Shown: positions 1 through 9,555, numbered from the stretch's first letter. The stretch: 64,000 nt of DNA from Terricaulis sp. (GCA_024707365.1 JANPZV010000008.1:248001-312000); one strand, 5' to 3'. Program-made: numbers and translations. Notes: a model not told the origin generated them from the letters alone.

Positions 1-714
1 CAACGTGTTCGGCACGGTGACGGATCTTTCCGCCATCGGCGAAGCGCGCGCGGCGCCGGAGCGTTGATGGTGGCGACGTTCACCGAATGCCTCGCCTTCG
101 GCCTGATCGAACCGGGCGGCGCTTACGGCGCGGACATCGTCTGCGGCGAAGGCCAATCGATCGGCAACGCGCTGAATTTCGGCGGGCCGTATGTGGGCCT
201 GTTTGGCGTGAAGGAAAAATTGGTGCGGCAGATGCCTGGCCGCGTCGCCGGTGAAACCATCGATGCGGACGGCAAGCGCGGCTTTGTGCTCACGCTCTCC
301 ACGCGCGAGCAGCACATCCGCCGCGAAAAGGCGACGAGCAACATCTGCACGAACAGCGGCCTCTGCCAATTGGCGTGGACCATCCACATGACGCTGCTGG
401 GCGAAAAGGGCCTCACCCAACTCGCGCAGCTCAATCACGAAAAGGCGATTCAGCTCTCCGATGCTTTGGGCGCGGTGAAGGGCGTTGAGGTGCTGACAAA
501 GCGCTTCTTCAACGAAATCGCGGTGAAGCTTTCCAAGCCGGCGCAAGGCGTGGTCGATGCGCTGGCCGAGCAGGGCGTGATCGGCGGCGTCGCCATGAGC
601 CGGCTTAATCCGCACGCGGGCATGGACAACGTGCTCATCACCTGCGCCACGGAAATGAACACCGATGATGATATCGCCGCGTATGCGGATGCGCTGAAAG
701 CGGTGCTGAAATGA
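1..714 (+). CDS. gcvPA: Glycine dehydrogenase (decarboxylating) subunit 1, 3' part, with a frameshift
   Basis: C-terminal half of the alpha-type subunit of the split P-protein of the glycine cleavage system. With GcvPB and PLP it decarboxylates glycine and loads the aminomethyl group on lipoyl-H protein. Visible family blocks are [19 protein letters not shown] and [17 protein letters not shown], followed by a C-terminal domain ending in LKAVLK and TGA at 712-714. The gene enters from the left in frame 2 ([15 protein letters not shown], from base 2) and then continues in frame 1 ([15 protein letters not shown]). One base is therefore missing in the alternating GC tract at about 44-52. The shift is within a conserved stretch, so a sequence error is more likely than decay. 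gcvPB follows after a palindromic repeat. The 5' part of the gene is outside the window. Confidence 0.92.
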   Translation, partial: QRVRHGDGSFRHRRSARGAGALMVATFTECLAFGLIEPGGAYGADIVCGEGQSIGNALNFGGPYVGLFGVKEKLVRQMPGRVAGETIDADGKRGFVLTLSTREQHIRREKATSNICTNSGLCQLAWTIHMTLLGEKGLTQLAQLNHEKAIQLSDALGAVKGVEVLTKRFFNEIAVKLSKPAQGVVDALAEQGVIGGVAMSRLNPHAGMDNVLITCATEMNTDDDIAAYADALKAVLK

Positions 715-732
715 GCGCCGCCACGCGCCGCC

Positions 733-894
733 CCACCTCCTCCTCGATGGAGGAGGTGGCCGCGAAGCGGCCGGAGGAGGTGCGCCCTCCGTCAATGAAG
801 CATGAGCCGCGCGAGGCTCACGCGACAACATTCTTGGCCTCACCTCCTCAGTCAGTCGCTGGCGCGACTGACAGCTCCTCCATCGAGGAGGAGC
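733..894. repeat. Dispersed palindromic element, family A (copy 1)
   Basis: The gap between gcvPA and gcvPB is nearly filled by nested inverted repeats: hairpin CCACCTCCTC/GAGGAGGTGG at 733-759, CCGCGAAGCGG just after it, an inner CAGTCGC-TGGC-GCGACTG hairpin, and a closing hairpin GCTCCTCCATCGAGGAGGAGC-like at 874-894. The CCTCAGTCAG...CTGACAGCTCC core recurs at 8121-8225, so this is a mobile or dispersed unit rather than a local terminator. Any ORF through it is a translation of the repeat. Confidence 0.8.
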
Positions 895-922
895 GGGCGC
901 TTACCTTCAAGGTCCGTGTGCG

Positions 923-2437
923 ATGATCACCCAAACCACCTCCGGCAATCGCGGCCTCTTGCAAGCCGAGCCGCTGATCTTTGAAACCGGCTCCGCCGAA
1001 ACCACCGGCGTCGATCTGCCGGCGCCGAAAGGCGAGAACCGCCTCGGCGCGCTAACGCGCAAAGCGCCGCTCGATCTGCCCGGCCTCTCAGAGCCGGAAA
1101 CGATGCGCCATTTCGTGCGTCTTTCCCAAAAGAATTACGCCATCGATCTCGGCCTCTTCCCGCTCGGCTCCTGCACGATGAAGCACAATCCGCGCCTCAA
1201 CGAGCGCGCGGCGCGCTTTGAAGGCTTTGCCGATCTGCATCCGCTGCAACCCACAAGCACCATCCAAGGCGCGCTCGCGCTGATGGATGAGCTGGCGCAT
1301 TGGCTCTGCACGCTCACCGGCATGCCGGCCGTCGCGCTTTCGCCCAAAGCCGGCGCGCATGGCGAGTTCGCCGGCATGCTGGCGATCAAGGCGGCGCTCG
1401 AAGCCAAGGGCGAGGGCCATCGCAAGCGCGTGCTGGTGCCCAGCTCCGCGCACGGCACCAATCCGGCCACCGCCGCCGCCGCTGGTTTCACCGTCGATGA
1501 AATCCCCGCGCGCGATGACGGGCGCGTGCACCTCGATGACGTGAAAGCCAAGCTCGGCCCCGATGTGGCGGCCATCATGATCACCAACCCGAACACGTGC
1601 GGCCTGTTCGAGCCCGAGATCAAAAACATCGCCGACGCGATCCACGCCGCCGGCGCGTATTTTTATTGCGATGGCGCCAACTACAACGCCATCGTCGGCA
1701 AGGTGCGCCCCGGCGATCTTGGCGTCGATGCCATGCACATCAATCTGCACAAGACGTTCTCCACGCCGCACGGCGGCGGCGGGCCGGGCGCAGGCCCCAC
1801 CGTGCTCAGCGCCGCGCTCGCGCCGTTCGCGCCCGTGCCGCACATCGTGCTGCGCGGCGAAAAACGCGAGCTGCGCGAGCATGCCGAAGGCACGCAAGCG
1901 TTTGGCCGCATGTGCGCGTTCCACGGCCAGATGGGCATGTTCACCCGCGCGCTCACCTACATGATGAGCCATGGCAGCGACGGTTTGCGCCAAGTGGCCG
2001 AGGATGCGGTGCTCAACGCGAACTATCTGCTCGCGCGCCTTAAGCCGCATTTTTCAGCGCCGTTCGGGGATGGCCCCTGCATGCACGAGGTGCTGCTCGA
2101 TGATAGCTCCATCAAACCCAAGGGCGTGGAAACCATCGATATGGCCAAGGCGCTGCTGGACGAGGGCTATCACCCCTTCACCACCTATTTCCCGCTCGTG
2201 GTGCACGGCGCCATGCTGATCGAACCGACGGAAACCGAGCCCAAGCGCGAGCTTGACCGCTTCGCCGACGTGATGATCGCGCTGGCCGAGCGCGTGAACG
2301 CGGGCGAGGTTGAATTCTTCAAACAGGCGCCGACGCTGACGCCGATGCGCCGCCTCGACGATACGCGCGCCGCGCGCCAGCCTAAACTGCGCTGGCGGCG
2401 GGGTGATAACCAAGCGCCCGCGCAGGCGGCGGAATAA
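923..2437 (+). CDS. gcvPB: Glycine dehydrogenase (decarboxylating) subunit 2
   Basis: PLP-binding subunit of the split P-protein, 504 residues, the usual length for the family. It works with GcvPA and with T, H and L proteins to convert glycine to CO2, ammonia and methylene-tetrahydrofolate. The Schiff-base lysine is Lys277 in INLHKTFSTPHGGGGPG; upstream SSAHGTNPATAA and MITNPNTCGLFE are standard blocks of the fold. The ATG at 923 has a weak AAGG about ten bases upstream. The gene is 208 bases from gcvPA instead of touching it because a palindromic element separates them. The reading frame is intact. Confidence 0.97.
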   Translation: MITQTTSGNRGLLQAEPLIFETGSAETTGVDLPAPKGENRLGALTRKAPLDLPGLSEPETMRHFVRLSQKNYAIDLGLFPLGSCTMKHNPRLNERAARFEGFADLHPLQPTSTIQGALALMDELAHWLCTLTGMPAVALSPKAGAHGEFAGMLAIKAALEAKGEGHRKRVLVPSSAHGTNPATAAAAGFTVDEIPARDDGRVHLDDVKAKLGPDVAAIMITNPNTCGLFEPEIKNIADAIHAAGAYFYCDGANYNAIVGKVRPGDLGVDAMHINLHKTFSTPHGGGGPGAGPTVLSAALAPFAPVPHIVLRGEKRELREHAEGTQAFGRMCAFHGQMGMFTRALTYMMSHGSDGLRQVAEDAVLNANYLLARLKPHFSAPFGDGPCMHEVLLDDSSIKPKGVETIDMAKALLDEGYHPFTTYFPLVVHGAMLIEPTETEPKRELDRFADVMIALAERVNAGEVEFFKQAPTLTPMRRLDDTRAARQPKLRWRRGDNQAPAQAAE

Positions 2438-2455
2438 CGAATGGGATATTGCGGC

Positions 2456-4623
2456 ATGAAGCTTTGGGCGTGGGCGCCGGCGGCGCTGATCTTGGCCGCA
2501 TGCGCGACAGCGCCAGTTGAAACACGCACGGCCTATCCTGGCACGCGCACGGTCGAGCATGTCGAAACCCATTTCGGCGTCAATGTCGCCGATCCCTATC
2601 GCTGGCTTGAGGGCGATGTGCGCACGACGCCCGAGGTCGCGGCATGGGTCGAGGCGCAAAACGCCGTGACGCGCGCTTACCTCGACGCGCTGCCAGGCCG
2701 CGAGCAGATCGTGAGCCGGCTGCAAGCGCTCTGGAATTACGATCGCTTCTCCACGCCGGTCGCGCGCGGGGAGCGTTTGTTTTTCACGCAGCAAACCGGC
2801 CTGCAAAATCAGCCGGCGCTTTATGTGCAGGATGGCGATGGCGCGCCGCGCTTGCTGATCGATCCAAACACCTGGGTGGCCGATGGCGCCAACGCGATCG
2901 GCTCGTTCCATCCCAGCCCCGATGGTTCGCTGCTGGCCTACACCGTGCAGGATGGCGGCAGCGATTGGCGCATCATCCGCGTGCTCGATGTCGCGAGCGG
3001 CGAGGCGCTGGGCGATGAGGTGCGCTGGGCGAAATTCACGCCGGTGGAATGGCATCCCGATGGGCGCAGCTTCTATTATTCGCGCTATCCCGAGCCGCCC
3101 GCTGACGAGATGTTCACGGCGCTGAACTACAATCACGCAATTTATCGCCATCGTGTGGGCGCGCCGCAAAGCGAAGATCAGCTGATCTACACCCGCCCCG
3201 AGCATCCGCGCGACAGCGTGCGCGCGGAGGTGAGCGATGATGATCGATGGCTGGTCATCACCGTCAGCCGCGGCACCGACGCGCGCTATGAGATCGTGCT
3301 GATCGATCTTAACGCCCGCAACGCAACCCCGCGCGTGCTGATCGCGGGCTTTGAAAACGATTACCAGCTTGTCGGCGTCGTGCCGGGCGGGCGGCTGATC
3401 TTCCTCACCAATCGCGGCGCGCCGATGGGGCGCATCGTGACCATCGATCCCGCGCGCCCGCAGGAAGCCAATTGGCTCACCATCGTGCGCGAGGGCGAGC
3501 ATGTGCTGGTCGGCGCCGATGTGGTGGAGCAGCAGATTTTCGCGCGCTATTTGCAGGACGCGCGCTCCAGCGTGCGGCGCTTTTTGATGACGGGCCAGCC
3601 CGTTGGCGGGGAGCTGGCGCTGCCGGGGCTCGGCTCGGCGGAGGGCTTCCGCGGCTCGCCCGATAGCCCGGTGACGTATTACAGCTTCTCGAGCTTCAAT
3701 CGCCCCCGACGGTCTATCGCTATGACATCCGCGAGGAGCGCAGCGCCGTGTTCCGCCAGCCGGAGCTGACCTTCAACCCCGACGATTACGCCGTCAGCCA
3801 AGTATTCTACAATTCCAAGGACGGAACGCGCGTGCCGATGTTCATCGTGCATCGCCGCGATGTGACGCCGAACGGCGCGCGGCCCACGCTGCTTTACGCC
3901 TATGGCGGCTTCAACGCCGCGCAGCTGCCGGCGTTTCAGGTGCAGCGCCTGCAATGGCTGGAAATGGGCGGGGTGTTCGTGCTGGCCAATATTCGCGGCG
4001 GCAGCGAGTACGGCAAAGCCTGGCACGATGCAGGGCGGCTGCTGAATCGGCAAAACGTCTATGACGATTTTATCGCCGCCGCCGAAGCTTTGATCGCCAA
4101 TGGCTGGACCAGCGCGCAGCATCTCGCCATCCAAGGCCGCTCGAACGGCGGCTTGCTGGTGGGCGCCACGATCAATCAGCGGCCCGATCTGTTCGCCGCG
4201 GCGCTGCCGATGGTGGGCGTCATGGATATGACGCGCTTCAATCAATTCTCCGCCGGCCGCTTCTGGACCGACGATTACGGCGATCCGGCCGAGGAGGCGC
4301 ATTTCCGCAACCTCTACGCCCAATCGCCGTACCACAATGTCCGCGCCGATACGCGCTACCCCGCCGTGCTCGCAACGACCGCCGATACCGATGACCGCGT
4401 CGTCCCCGGCCATTCGTTCAAATACGCCGCAGCGATGCAGGCCGCGCAAGGCGGCGCGTTTGGGCCGAACGATCCGCCGCGCCTTATCCGCATCGCCACG
4501 CGCTCGGGCCATGGCAGCGGCCGGCCCACCGATCAATTGATCGATGAGGCCGCCGATATGTGGGCGTTCATCGCCGCCCATACCGGGCTTGATCCGCGCG
4601 CGAGGCGGCCGCCCGCAGAATGA
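2456..4623 (+). CDS. Prolyl oligopeptidase family (S9) lipoprotein, frameshifted
   Basis: Serine peptidase of the prolyl oligopeptidase family, expected to cut short peptides in the cell envelope. ATG 2456 gives a lipoprotein signal (LILAAC) and has GGGA eight bases upstream; ATG 2441 adds five residues. The N-terminal half is the seven-bladed propeller region (starts YPGTRTVEHVETHFG, DPYRWLE). The C-terminal hydrolase carries Ser in GRSNGG (codon 4141), Asp in TADTDDRV and His in SGHGSG. The two halves lie in different frames: after SFSSFNRP one C is missing in the C run at 3703-3707, then TVYRYDIREERSAVFRQPE follows. Restored length is about 720 residues. The catalytic triad is intact, so an assembly error is likelier than a pseudogene. 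Confidence 0.9.
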
Positions 4624-4751
4624 CAAAGCCGCCATGCGCGGCGCGCCCTTGGAAAAACGTCATGGCGAGACAATATGACGTTGCGAAAGCGGTGGCGCTC
4701 GCGCGCGAGATCGGCTATCCGCACCGTTCCCAAAAAATCTAGGATTGATGC

Positions 4752-5141
4752 GTGAGCAAGCACTTCCCCACGTTCGCCGATCGCTCGAAAGCCTCCAACG
4801 ACGCCAAGGCGGCGCTTCTGAGCAAGTTCAAGCAAAAAGTCGCCGAGCCGGTGAACGAAGAAGAGCGGAAGGCCAAATTGGCCGAAGCGCTCGCCCGCAG
4901 CGCCAAGCGCGAAGCCGCCGAAGAGGCGCGCCGCGCCCGCGTGCAGGCCGAGAAAGAGCAGCGCACGCTGGAAGCGGAGCTCAAGCGCATCGAAGCCGAA
5001 GAAGCCGCCAAGAAAGCCGCTGAGGACGCCGAGCGTGAGCGTCTGGCCGAGATCGAGCGCAAAGAAATCCTCGAAGCCGAGCAGAAGGCCCGCCGCGATC
5101 TGCGCTACGCCCAGCGCAAGGCCCGCGCCGGCAAGCGTTAA
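4752..5141 (+). CDS. DUF6481 family coiled-coil protein
   Basis: A 129-residue highly charged protein of the DUF6481 type found in alphaproteobacteria; function unknown. The N-terminus (FPTFADRSKASNDAKAALLSKFK) matches the family opening, followed by an almost uninterrupted Glu/Lys/Ala/Arg helix, probably a coiled coil, ending in ARKAR-type basic residues (YAQRKARAGKR). There is no signal peptide or membrane segment, so it is cytoplasmic. The GTG start at 4752 is supported by AGGA at 4741-4744. It is transcribed alone and converges on the F0 operon, with a bidirectional terminator between them. Confidence 0.8.
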   Translation: MSKHFPTFADRSKASNDAKAALLSKFKQKVAEPVNEEERKAKLAEALARSAKREAAEEARRARVQAEKEQRTLEAELKRIEAEEAAKKAAEDAERERLAEIERKEILEAEQKARRDLRYAQRKARAGKR

Positions 5142-5148
5142 TCGCTTT

Positions 5149-5255
5149 GATCGCCGGCGTCCTCGCCGGCATGCGTTCCAAAACAAAAGCGCGGGCCTTT
5201 TTGGGCGCCGCGCTTTTTCTTTGCGTTGGTTTGCCGGCGAGGGCGCCGGCGATCC
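5149..5255. repeat. Inverted repeat of family D enclosing a terminator
   Basis: GATCGCCGGCGTCCTCGCCGGC at 5149-5170 pairs, with one mismatch, with the inverse copy ending GGATC-type at 5231-5255. The right arm continues into CCAAGAA, the same as the element at 42769-42813 and the one inside lpxK. The arms flank the terminator hairpin at 5185-5217. Confidence 0.75.
5185..5217. terminator. Bidirectional rho-independent terminator between DUF6481 gene and atpF
   Basis: Ten-base perfect stem AAAAGCGCGG (5185-5194) and CCGCGCTTTT (5208-5217), with a run of T after it on the plus strand and a run of A before it, so it can serve both converging genes. Confidence 0.75.
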
Positions 5256-5262
5256 AAGAAGA

Positions 5263-5748
5263 TTAGCCGAAATTGCGCTTCAGCTCAGCCACGCCTTGCT
5301 GCACCAGCGCGGTTTGCGTGCCGTCATTGATGCGCTCGGCAATCAGCTTCTCGGCGGCGGCGAGCGCGGCGTCCACCGCGGCGGCGCGCACTTCATCCTG
5401 CGCCTTGGCGCCGGCATTGGCGATGCGCTCCTCAGCCTGCTTTTCGCGGCGGGCCATGGCGGCCTGCATCGAAGCGCGGGTTTCCTCGGCCACGAGCGCC
5501 GCTTGTTCCTTCGCCGTGGCGATGATCGCGGCGGCTTCGGCTTCGGCGGCGGCCTTCTTGGCTTCGTACTCGGCGTGCAGCTTTTCAGCGTCTTCGCGCA
5601 GCTGGCGCGCCGCGTTGAGCTCAGCGGCGATGTCCTGCGAGCGCTTGTCCAGCATCGCCGCCACCGCCGCCGGAACCTTGAGATAGATCAAGAGGCCGAT
5701 GAACAGCACAAGGCCCAGGAAGGCGATTTCTGTCGCGGTGATGTCCAT
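5263..5748 (-). CDS. atpF: F0F1 ATP synthase subunit b
   Basis: Peripheral stalk subunit of ATP synthase, 161 residues. One N-terminal membrane helix (about residues 8-24, EIAFLGLVLFIGLLIYLKV) is followed by a long Ala/Glu/Lys-rich helix that dimerises with b' and contacts F1-delta. It is the last gene of the F0 operon and is nine bases from b'. The frame is intact. It is assigned as b, not b', because it follows the b' gene in the order atpI-atpB-atpE-b'-b usual for alphaproteobacteria and has a short N-terminus. Confidence 0.93.
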   Translation of the reverse strand: MDITATEIAFLGLVLFIGLLIYLKVPAAVAAMLDKRSQDIAAELNAARQLREDAEKLHAEYEAKKAAAEAEAAAIIATAKEQAALVAEETRASMQAAMARREKQAEERIANAGAKAQDEVRAAAVDAALAAAEKLIAERINDGTQTALVQQGVAELKRNFG

Positions 5749-5757
5749 GACGGAACC

Positions 5758-6278
5758 TTACCTGTTGGCCGGGACGAGCTTGTCGGCGATGTCGCGCGCC
5801 AGCGCTTCGGAGATGGCCGGCAATTCGCCCATCGCCTTTGCAAGCGCCTCGTTCACGCTGGCTTCCGCCGCCGCGATCTTGGAGCTCAAGCGCACCTCGG
5901 CGGCTTCCTGCTCGGCCGTGAGCTTTGCAGTTACGTCCGCGCGGGCGGCGTCCACCGTGGCGCGGGCGTCGGCGCGCGCCTTGGCGGAAGCTTTTTCCAT
6001 CGCCTCGCGTGCGCTCTCGGCGGCCGCGCTTTTTTCAGCGGCGGTGTCGAGATCGCTCTTGATCGCTCCCGCCCGCTTGGCTTGGACGCCGGAAACGGTG
6101 GGAATGATGAATTTCGAGACGATGTAATAAAGCGCGCCGAACGTGATCGCGAACCAGATGAGCTGGCTCGAGAACAGCGAGGATCAAACGGCGGGAAGCT
6201 CGCCGCCGCATCGCCGCCGTGCGCCGCCGCCGCGTGGGCGGCGTCGCCAGCGTGAGAGGAAGTGGCCGGATCAGCCAT
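5758..6278 (-). CDS. atpX: F0F1 ATP synthase subunit b', frameshifted
   Basis: Second b-type stalk subunit. It begins at ATG 6278 with a His/Ala-rich cytoplasmic head (MADPATSSHAGDAAHAAAAH) of the kind seen in alphaproteobacterial b', then FPPFDPSLFSSQLIWFAITF opens the membrane helix and a long charged helix follows to LVPANR. The sequence changes frame after FDP: one base is missing at about 6183 (C run on the coding strand). On either side the protein matches the family closely. The gene lies between atpE and atpF in a tight operon. It would not tolerate real loss, so the shift is read as a sequence error. Confidence 0.9.
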
Positions 6279-6287
6279 GGCTCTGGC

Positions 6288-6521
6288 TTATTTCGGCACG
6301 ACGAAGAGAAGCAGGATGGCGATCAGCAGCGAGAAGATGCCGAGCGCTTCGGTCACGGCGAAGCCGAAGATCAGGTTGCCGAACTGGCCTTGCGCGGCCG
6401 ACGGATTGCGGATCGCGGCGGACAGGAAGTTGCCGAAGATGATGCCCACGCCGATGGCGGCGCCAAGCATGCCGAGGCAGGCGAGGCCCGCGCCGATATA
6501 AGCTGCTGCAGTTGCGTCCAT
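6288..6521 (-). CDS. atpE: F0F1 ATP synthase subunit c
   Basis: Rotor-ring proteolipid, 77 residues, with two membrane helices joined by the polar RNP loop (Arg38-Asn39-Pro40). The proton-carrying acid is Glu58 in [10 protein letters not shown]. The glycine-rich first helix ([11 protein letters not shown]) is typical. There are no sodium-type residues around Glu58 that I can pick out, so proton coupling is expected. It is nine bases upstream of b' and 39 bases downstream of atpB. Confidence 0.97.
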   Translation of the reverse strand: MDATAAAYIGAGLACLGMLGAAIGVGIIFGNFLSAAIRNPSAAQGQFGNLIFGFAVTEALGIFSLLIAILLLFVVPK

Positions 6522-6560
6522 AATTCTATCTCCCCTCTGGGTGGATGATCGTCTTGGGCC

Positions 6561-7341
6561 TTAGTGCCCAGGATGAAGTGCGTCGTTGAGGTAAATGCAG
6601 GTCAGGATCGCAAACACGTAGGCTTGCAGAAACGCGACCAGGAATTCGAGGCCATAGAGCGCCACCGTCATCGCCAGCGGCAGCGCCGAGCCCACAAGCC
6701 CAAGGAACCCGAGGCCCGCGAGCGCCGGCACAAAGCCCGCGAACACTTTGAGCAGGATGTGCCCGGCCAGCACGTTCGCCCAAAGACGAACCGCATGGCT
6801 GAGCGGACGGCTGAAGAACGAAATCACCTCGATGATGATCACGAACCACAGAATATAAAGCGGCACGCCCGAGGGCGCGAAAATCTTGAAGAACTTCAGC
6901 CCGTTCTTGGCGAAGCCCACGATGATGACGGTGAAGAATACCAAAAGCGCCAGCGCCGCGGTGACGACGATCTGGGTGGTGGGCGTGAAGATGTGATGCA
7001 CGCCGAAGAAGCCGGGGAACATGCCCAGCATGTTCGACATGAAGATGAACAGAAACAGCGTGAACACGAACGGCAGGAACTTGCGCACGCCTTCTTCGCC
7101 AGCGCCGTCCTTGAGCATGCCTTTGACAAAATCGTGCGCGCCCTCGGCCACGACCTGCGCGCGGTTCGGGATCAGCGCCGCGGGCTTCATCGCCCAATTG
7201 AAAAACCACGCCGCCAGGCCAACGCCGGCCACCATCGCCAGGCTGGCGTTTGTGAAGCTGGCGTCCCAAGCGCCGGAGGCTGAACTCGAGCGCCGGGTGG
7301 ATCGGGTGGATCTCGAACTGGTGGATTGGATTGTCAGCCAC
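6561..7341 (-). CDS. atpB: F0F1 ATP synthase subunit a, frameshifted
   Basis: Stator subunit that forms the proton half-channels with the c ring. The essential arginine is in PLSHAVRLWANVLAGH, with later helices LVAFLQAYVFAILTCIYLND. The N-terminus is VADNPIHQFEIHPIHPALEFS, from a GTG at 7341 with AGAGGA upstream. It then shifts frame to GAWDASFTNASLAMV. Removing one C at about 7274 restores LEFSLGAWDASFTN, the expected family text, so the assembly has one extra C. Restored length is about 260 residues. The start overlaps neither neighbour and lies seven bases after atpI. Confidence 0.93.
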
Positions 7342-7348
7342 GTGCCGT

Positions 7349-7687
7349 TCAGTCCTCTTCGTCGTCCGGGATGGACGGCGCGTTGGGATCGACCGGGTTG
7401 GCGTTTGAATATGTCTGCGCCACGCGCACCACATTCACCACGCCCGCCGCAAACCCAAGCCCGACGCCGATGATGAGCCCCCACGGTTGGGAGTTCAAAA
7501 ACACATCAGCCCCGTACCCGAGCAATCCGCCGACGATGATCGCCGCGCCAAACTCTCCGCCAAACCGAAGCGCCAGCGCAGCCGGGCTTTGGGGGGGGCG
7601 GGAATCCTGGGGCCCTGTTCCGCGCGCCGCATCAACGCGACGGCGCAAATCGGAGAGGGCGTCCTCGGGCGGTTTTCTATCAGCCAT
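7349..7687 (-). CDS. atpI: ATP synthase F0 assembly protein AtpI/AtpZ-like
   Basis: First gene of the F0 operon, about 112 residues, with two membrane helices (GAAIIVGGLLGYGADVFL and GLIIGVGLGFAAGVVNVV) and an acidic tail. AtpI-type proteins help assemble the c ring or handle divalent cations; they are not part of the final enzyme. The ATG at 7687 (MADRKPPEDALSDL) is preferred over an upstream start at 7723, which adds twelve residues without family support. A plausible promoter lies at 7749-7777. Confidence 0.85.
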   Translation of the reverse strand: MADRKPPEDALSDLRRRVDAARGTGPQDSRPPQSPAALALRFGGEFGAAIIVGGLLGYGADVFLNSQPWGLIIGVGLGFAAGVVNVVRVAQTYSNANPVDPNAPSIPDDEED

Positions 7688-7748
7688 TGAACGGTCGATG
7701 CGCTCCAAGGGGCGACTCGTCAATGAGCCCCCCTTTTTGCGCGCGCGG

Positions 7749-7777
7749 AAACTAGAAGCGGCGCCCTATAAGGTCAA
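7749..7777 (-). promoter_or_regulatory. Putative sigma70-type promoter of the F0 operon
   Basis: On the minus strand TTGACC (7772-7777) and TAGTTT (7749-7754) are separated by 17 bases, upstream of atpI. The -35 match is good and the -10 weak. Found by eye, so only suggestive. Confidence 0.35.
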
Positions 7778-8489
7778 GGAAGCGGCCCTGCGACAAAAAG
7801 GATTGCCCGCGTGCGGCGGAAAACGCCGCAAAATCAGTTTGTTCCGAATGCCAAAAGGGCGAGGGGCGCACCCCCGCGCGGGCAAGCGCCCGGCAAAGCC
7901 GAAAAAGCGGGCCGCAAAGTGCGAAACGCCCGATTGCGCGCCGCCCTATCCCATGCGCTGGGCCGCTCCCGCCGCGCAAAATCAACGCCCCCGCCAAAAT
8001 CAATCCGACCGGCTTGCGCGCTGGCGCATGCTCGCCTCATCGCCGTTCATGCGGAGGGAGTTGGCGCCAAATCCCACACTCGAACGGCGATGCGATCGAG
8101 CGAGAAACGCCGCAACTCATCTTCCCCCGCTTGCGGGGGAAGTGGCGAGCGAAGCGAGCCGAAGGGGGAGGTTGTCGCCGCCCCCTCAGTCAGCTTCGCT
8201 GACAGCTCCCCGTAAACGGGGGAGCATGAAACAGCGCCATGCCGGCGGGGCAGTGAAACCGTCGGGTCCGGGTTTGGATTTTGGCCAAGCCCGCTCGCCG
8301 TTGGCTGGATCGTCCACGCGCTGAACACGCGCCCCGGACATGACGCTGACAGAACAACGATCGCGGGAGCGCAGCGTGCAGCACGCACCGAGCTCAATCC
8401 CGCAAAGCGCAAGCTTTGCACCAACACCGCGCGCGCACGCTGCGCTTCCGCCTCCGCAGCTTTTGGCGCGCGAGGGCGCCTGCGCGCGT
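7778..8489. other. Long intergenic stretch without a convincing gene
   Basis: Between the atpI promoter region and the phosphotransferase gene there are only Arg/Pro/Ala-rich open frames without family resemblance. The only structured part is the palindromic element at 8121-8225. I see no tRNA, tmRNA or SRP RNA signature here. Confidence 0.5.
8121..8225. repeat. Dispersed palindromic element, family A (copy 2)
   Basis: Hairpin CTTCCCCCGC/GCGGGGGAAG at 8121-8142, then GCGAGCGAAGCGAGCC, then CCCTCAGTCAG-CTTCG-CTGACAGCTCCCC, ending with hairpin CTCCCCGTAAACGGGGGAG to 8225. The order of hairpins is the same as at 733-894, with the variable outer stems replaced. Confidence 0.8.
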
Positions 8490-9554
8490 TCAGTTCAGCC
8501 CTGCGCGTTCGCCGTAATAATAGGCCGCGTCCGAAAGCGGGCCGATGCGCTTGATCATTTCTGTTGCGTGCGCGCTTGCGGCGGTGCCGTCGCGCACGCG
8601 GCCGGCGATGCCTTGCAGGATGCACGCGAGCCGCCAAGCGTTATAGGCGAAATACCAATCCAGCGCCTCGATGTCGCTGCGCCCGGTTTGCGCGCAATAG
8701 AGCGCCACGGTTTCCTTCAGCGAAGGAATGCCAAGGCTTTCAAGGTCCAGCCCGCCAAGCCCCGCGCGCCCATCATGCGGCATCGCCCAATTCATCAGAT
8801 AATACGTGAAATCGCCCAAAGGATCGCCCAGCGTCGAAAGCTCCCAATCCAGCACGGCGATGACGCGCGGGGCGTTGTGATCCAGCATGAGATTGTCGAG
8901 CCGATAATCGCCATGCACGATCGAGCTGCGTTCGCCCGGCGGGATGGTCTGCGGCAGCCAATCGATCAGCTTGTCCATCTTGGGCAGCTTTTCGGTTTCG
9001 CTGAGGCGATATTGCTTGGTCCAGCGATCGATCTGGCGCGCGAAATAGTTTCCGGGCTTGCCGTAATCGCCAAGCCCGATCTTTTCGTGATCGGTGTTGT
9101 GCAATTGGGCCAGCGTGCTGGTTTGATTTTCATAGAGCGCGCGGCGCTCTTGCTTGGAAAGATCCGGCAGCGCCCCATCCCAGAGTACGCGCCCATCCAC
9201 CATGTCCATCACGTAAAACATCGCGCCCAGCACGCTGTCATCGCTGCAAAGCGCATAGGCGCGCGCCACTGGAAACCGGGTCGTGTGCAGCGCGGAGATC
9301 ACGCGATACTCGCGATCCACCGCATGCGCGGAGGGCAGCAATTTTCCGCCCGGCTTTTTGCGCAGCACGTATTTCTTCGTGGGCGTGACGAGCTGGTAGG
9401 TCGGGTTCGATTGCCCGCCCTTGAACTGATTGATGCTCAGCGGGCCCTGATAGCCCGCCACATTCTCTTTCAGCCACGCCTCCAGCGCCGCTTCATCAAG
9501 CCTGTGGCGTTCATCAACCGGCTTCACGCCAGTAAAGTTTGCGTCGTTCGTCAT
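8490..9554 (-). CDS. Phosphotransferase family protein (aminoglycoside phosphotransferase/ACAD10-type kinase fold)
   Basis: A 354-residue kinase-fold protein of the APH family. The subgroup resembles the kinase half of ACAD10/11 and is often linked to acyl-CoA metabolism in alphaproteobacteria; the substrate is unknown. The catalytic loop is VHGDYRLDNLMLD and the metal-binding motif VLDWELSTLGDP. The ATP-binding N-lobe includes FKGGQSNPTYQL and KYVLRKKPGGKLL. It is cytoplasmic. It starts one base before the ccdB stop, so it is probably read from the ccdAB transcript; that may be incidental. Confidence 0.88.
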   Translation of the reverse strand: MTNDANFTGVKPVDERHRLDEAALEAWLKENVAGYQGPLSINQFKGGQSNPTYQLVTPTKKYVLRKKPGGKLLPSAHAVDREYRVISALHTTRFPVARAYALCSDDSVLGAMFYVMDMVDGRVLWDGALPDLSKQERRALYENQTSTLAQLHNTDHEKIGLGDYGKPGNYFARQIDRWTKQYRLSETEKLPKMDKLIDWLPQTIPPGERSSIVHGDYRLDNLMLDHNAPRVIAVLDWELSTLGDPLGDFTYYLMNWAMPHDGRAGLGGLDLESLGIPSLKETVALYCAQTGRSDIEALDWYFAYNAWRLACILQGIAGRVRDGTAASAHATEMIKRIGPLSDAAYYYGERAGLN

Positions 9555-9555
9555 A

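Noticed and set aside
711-926. A 71-codon frame between gcvPA and gcvPB
   Set aside because: It translates a palindromic repeat that also occurs elsewhere.
3700-3750. Programmed frameshifting in the prolyl oligopeptidase gene
   Set aside because: The same kind of break occurs in about twenty unrelated genes, which points to sequence error rather than recoding.
4662-4742. A 26-codon frame (MARQYDVAKAVALAREIGYP...) just before the DUF6481 gene
   Set aside because: No good ribosome site and no coupling to neighbours; too weak to call a gene.
8226-8489. A structured RNA gene downstream of the phosphotransferase
   Set aside because: Local hairpins exist but none of the conserved parts of tmRNA, SRP RNA, RNase P or tRNA can be found.
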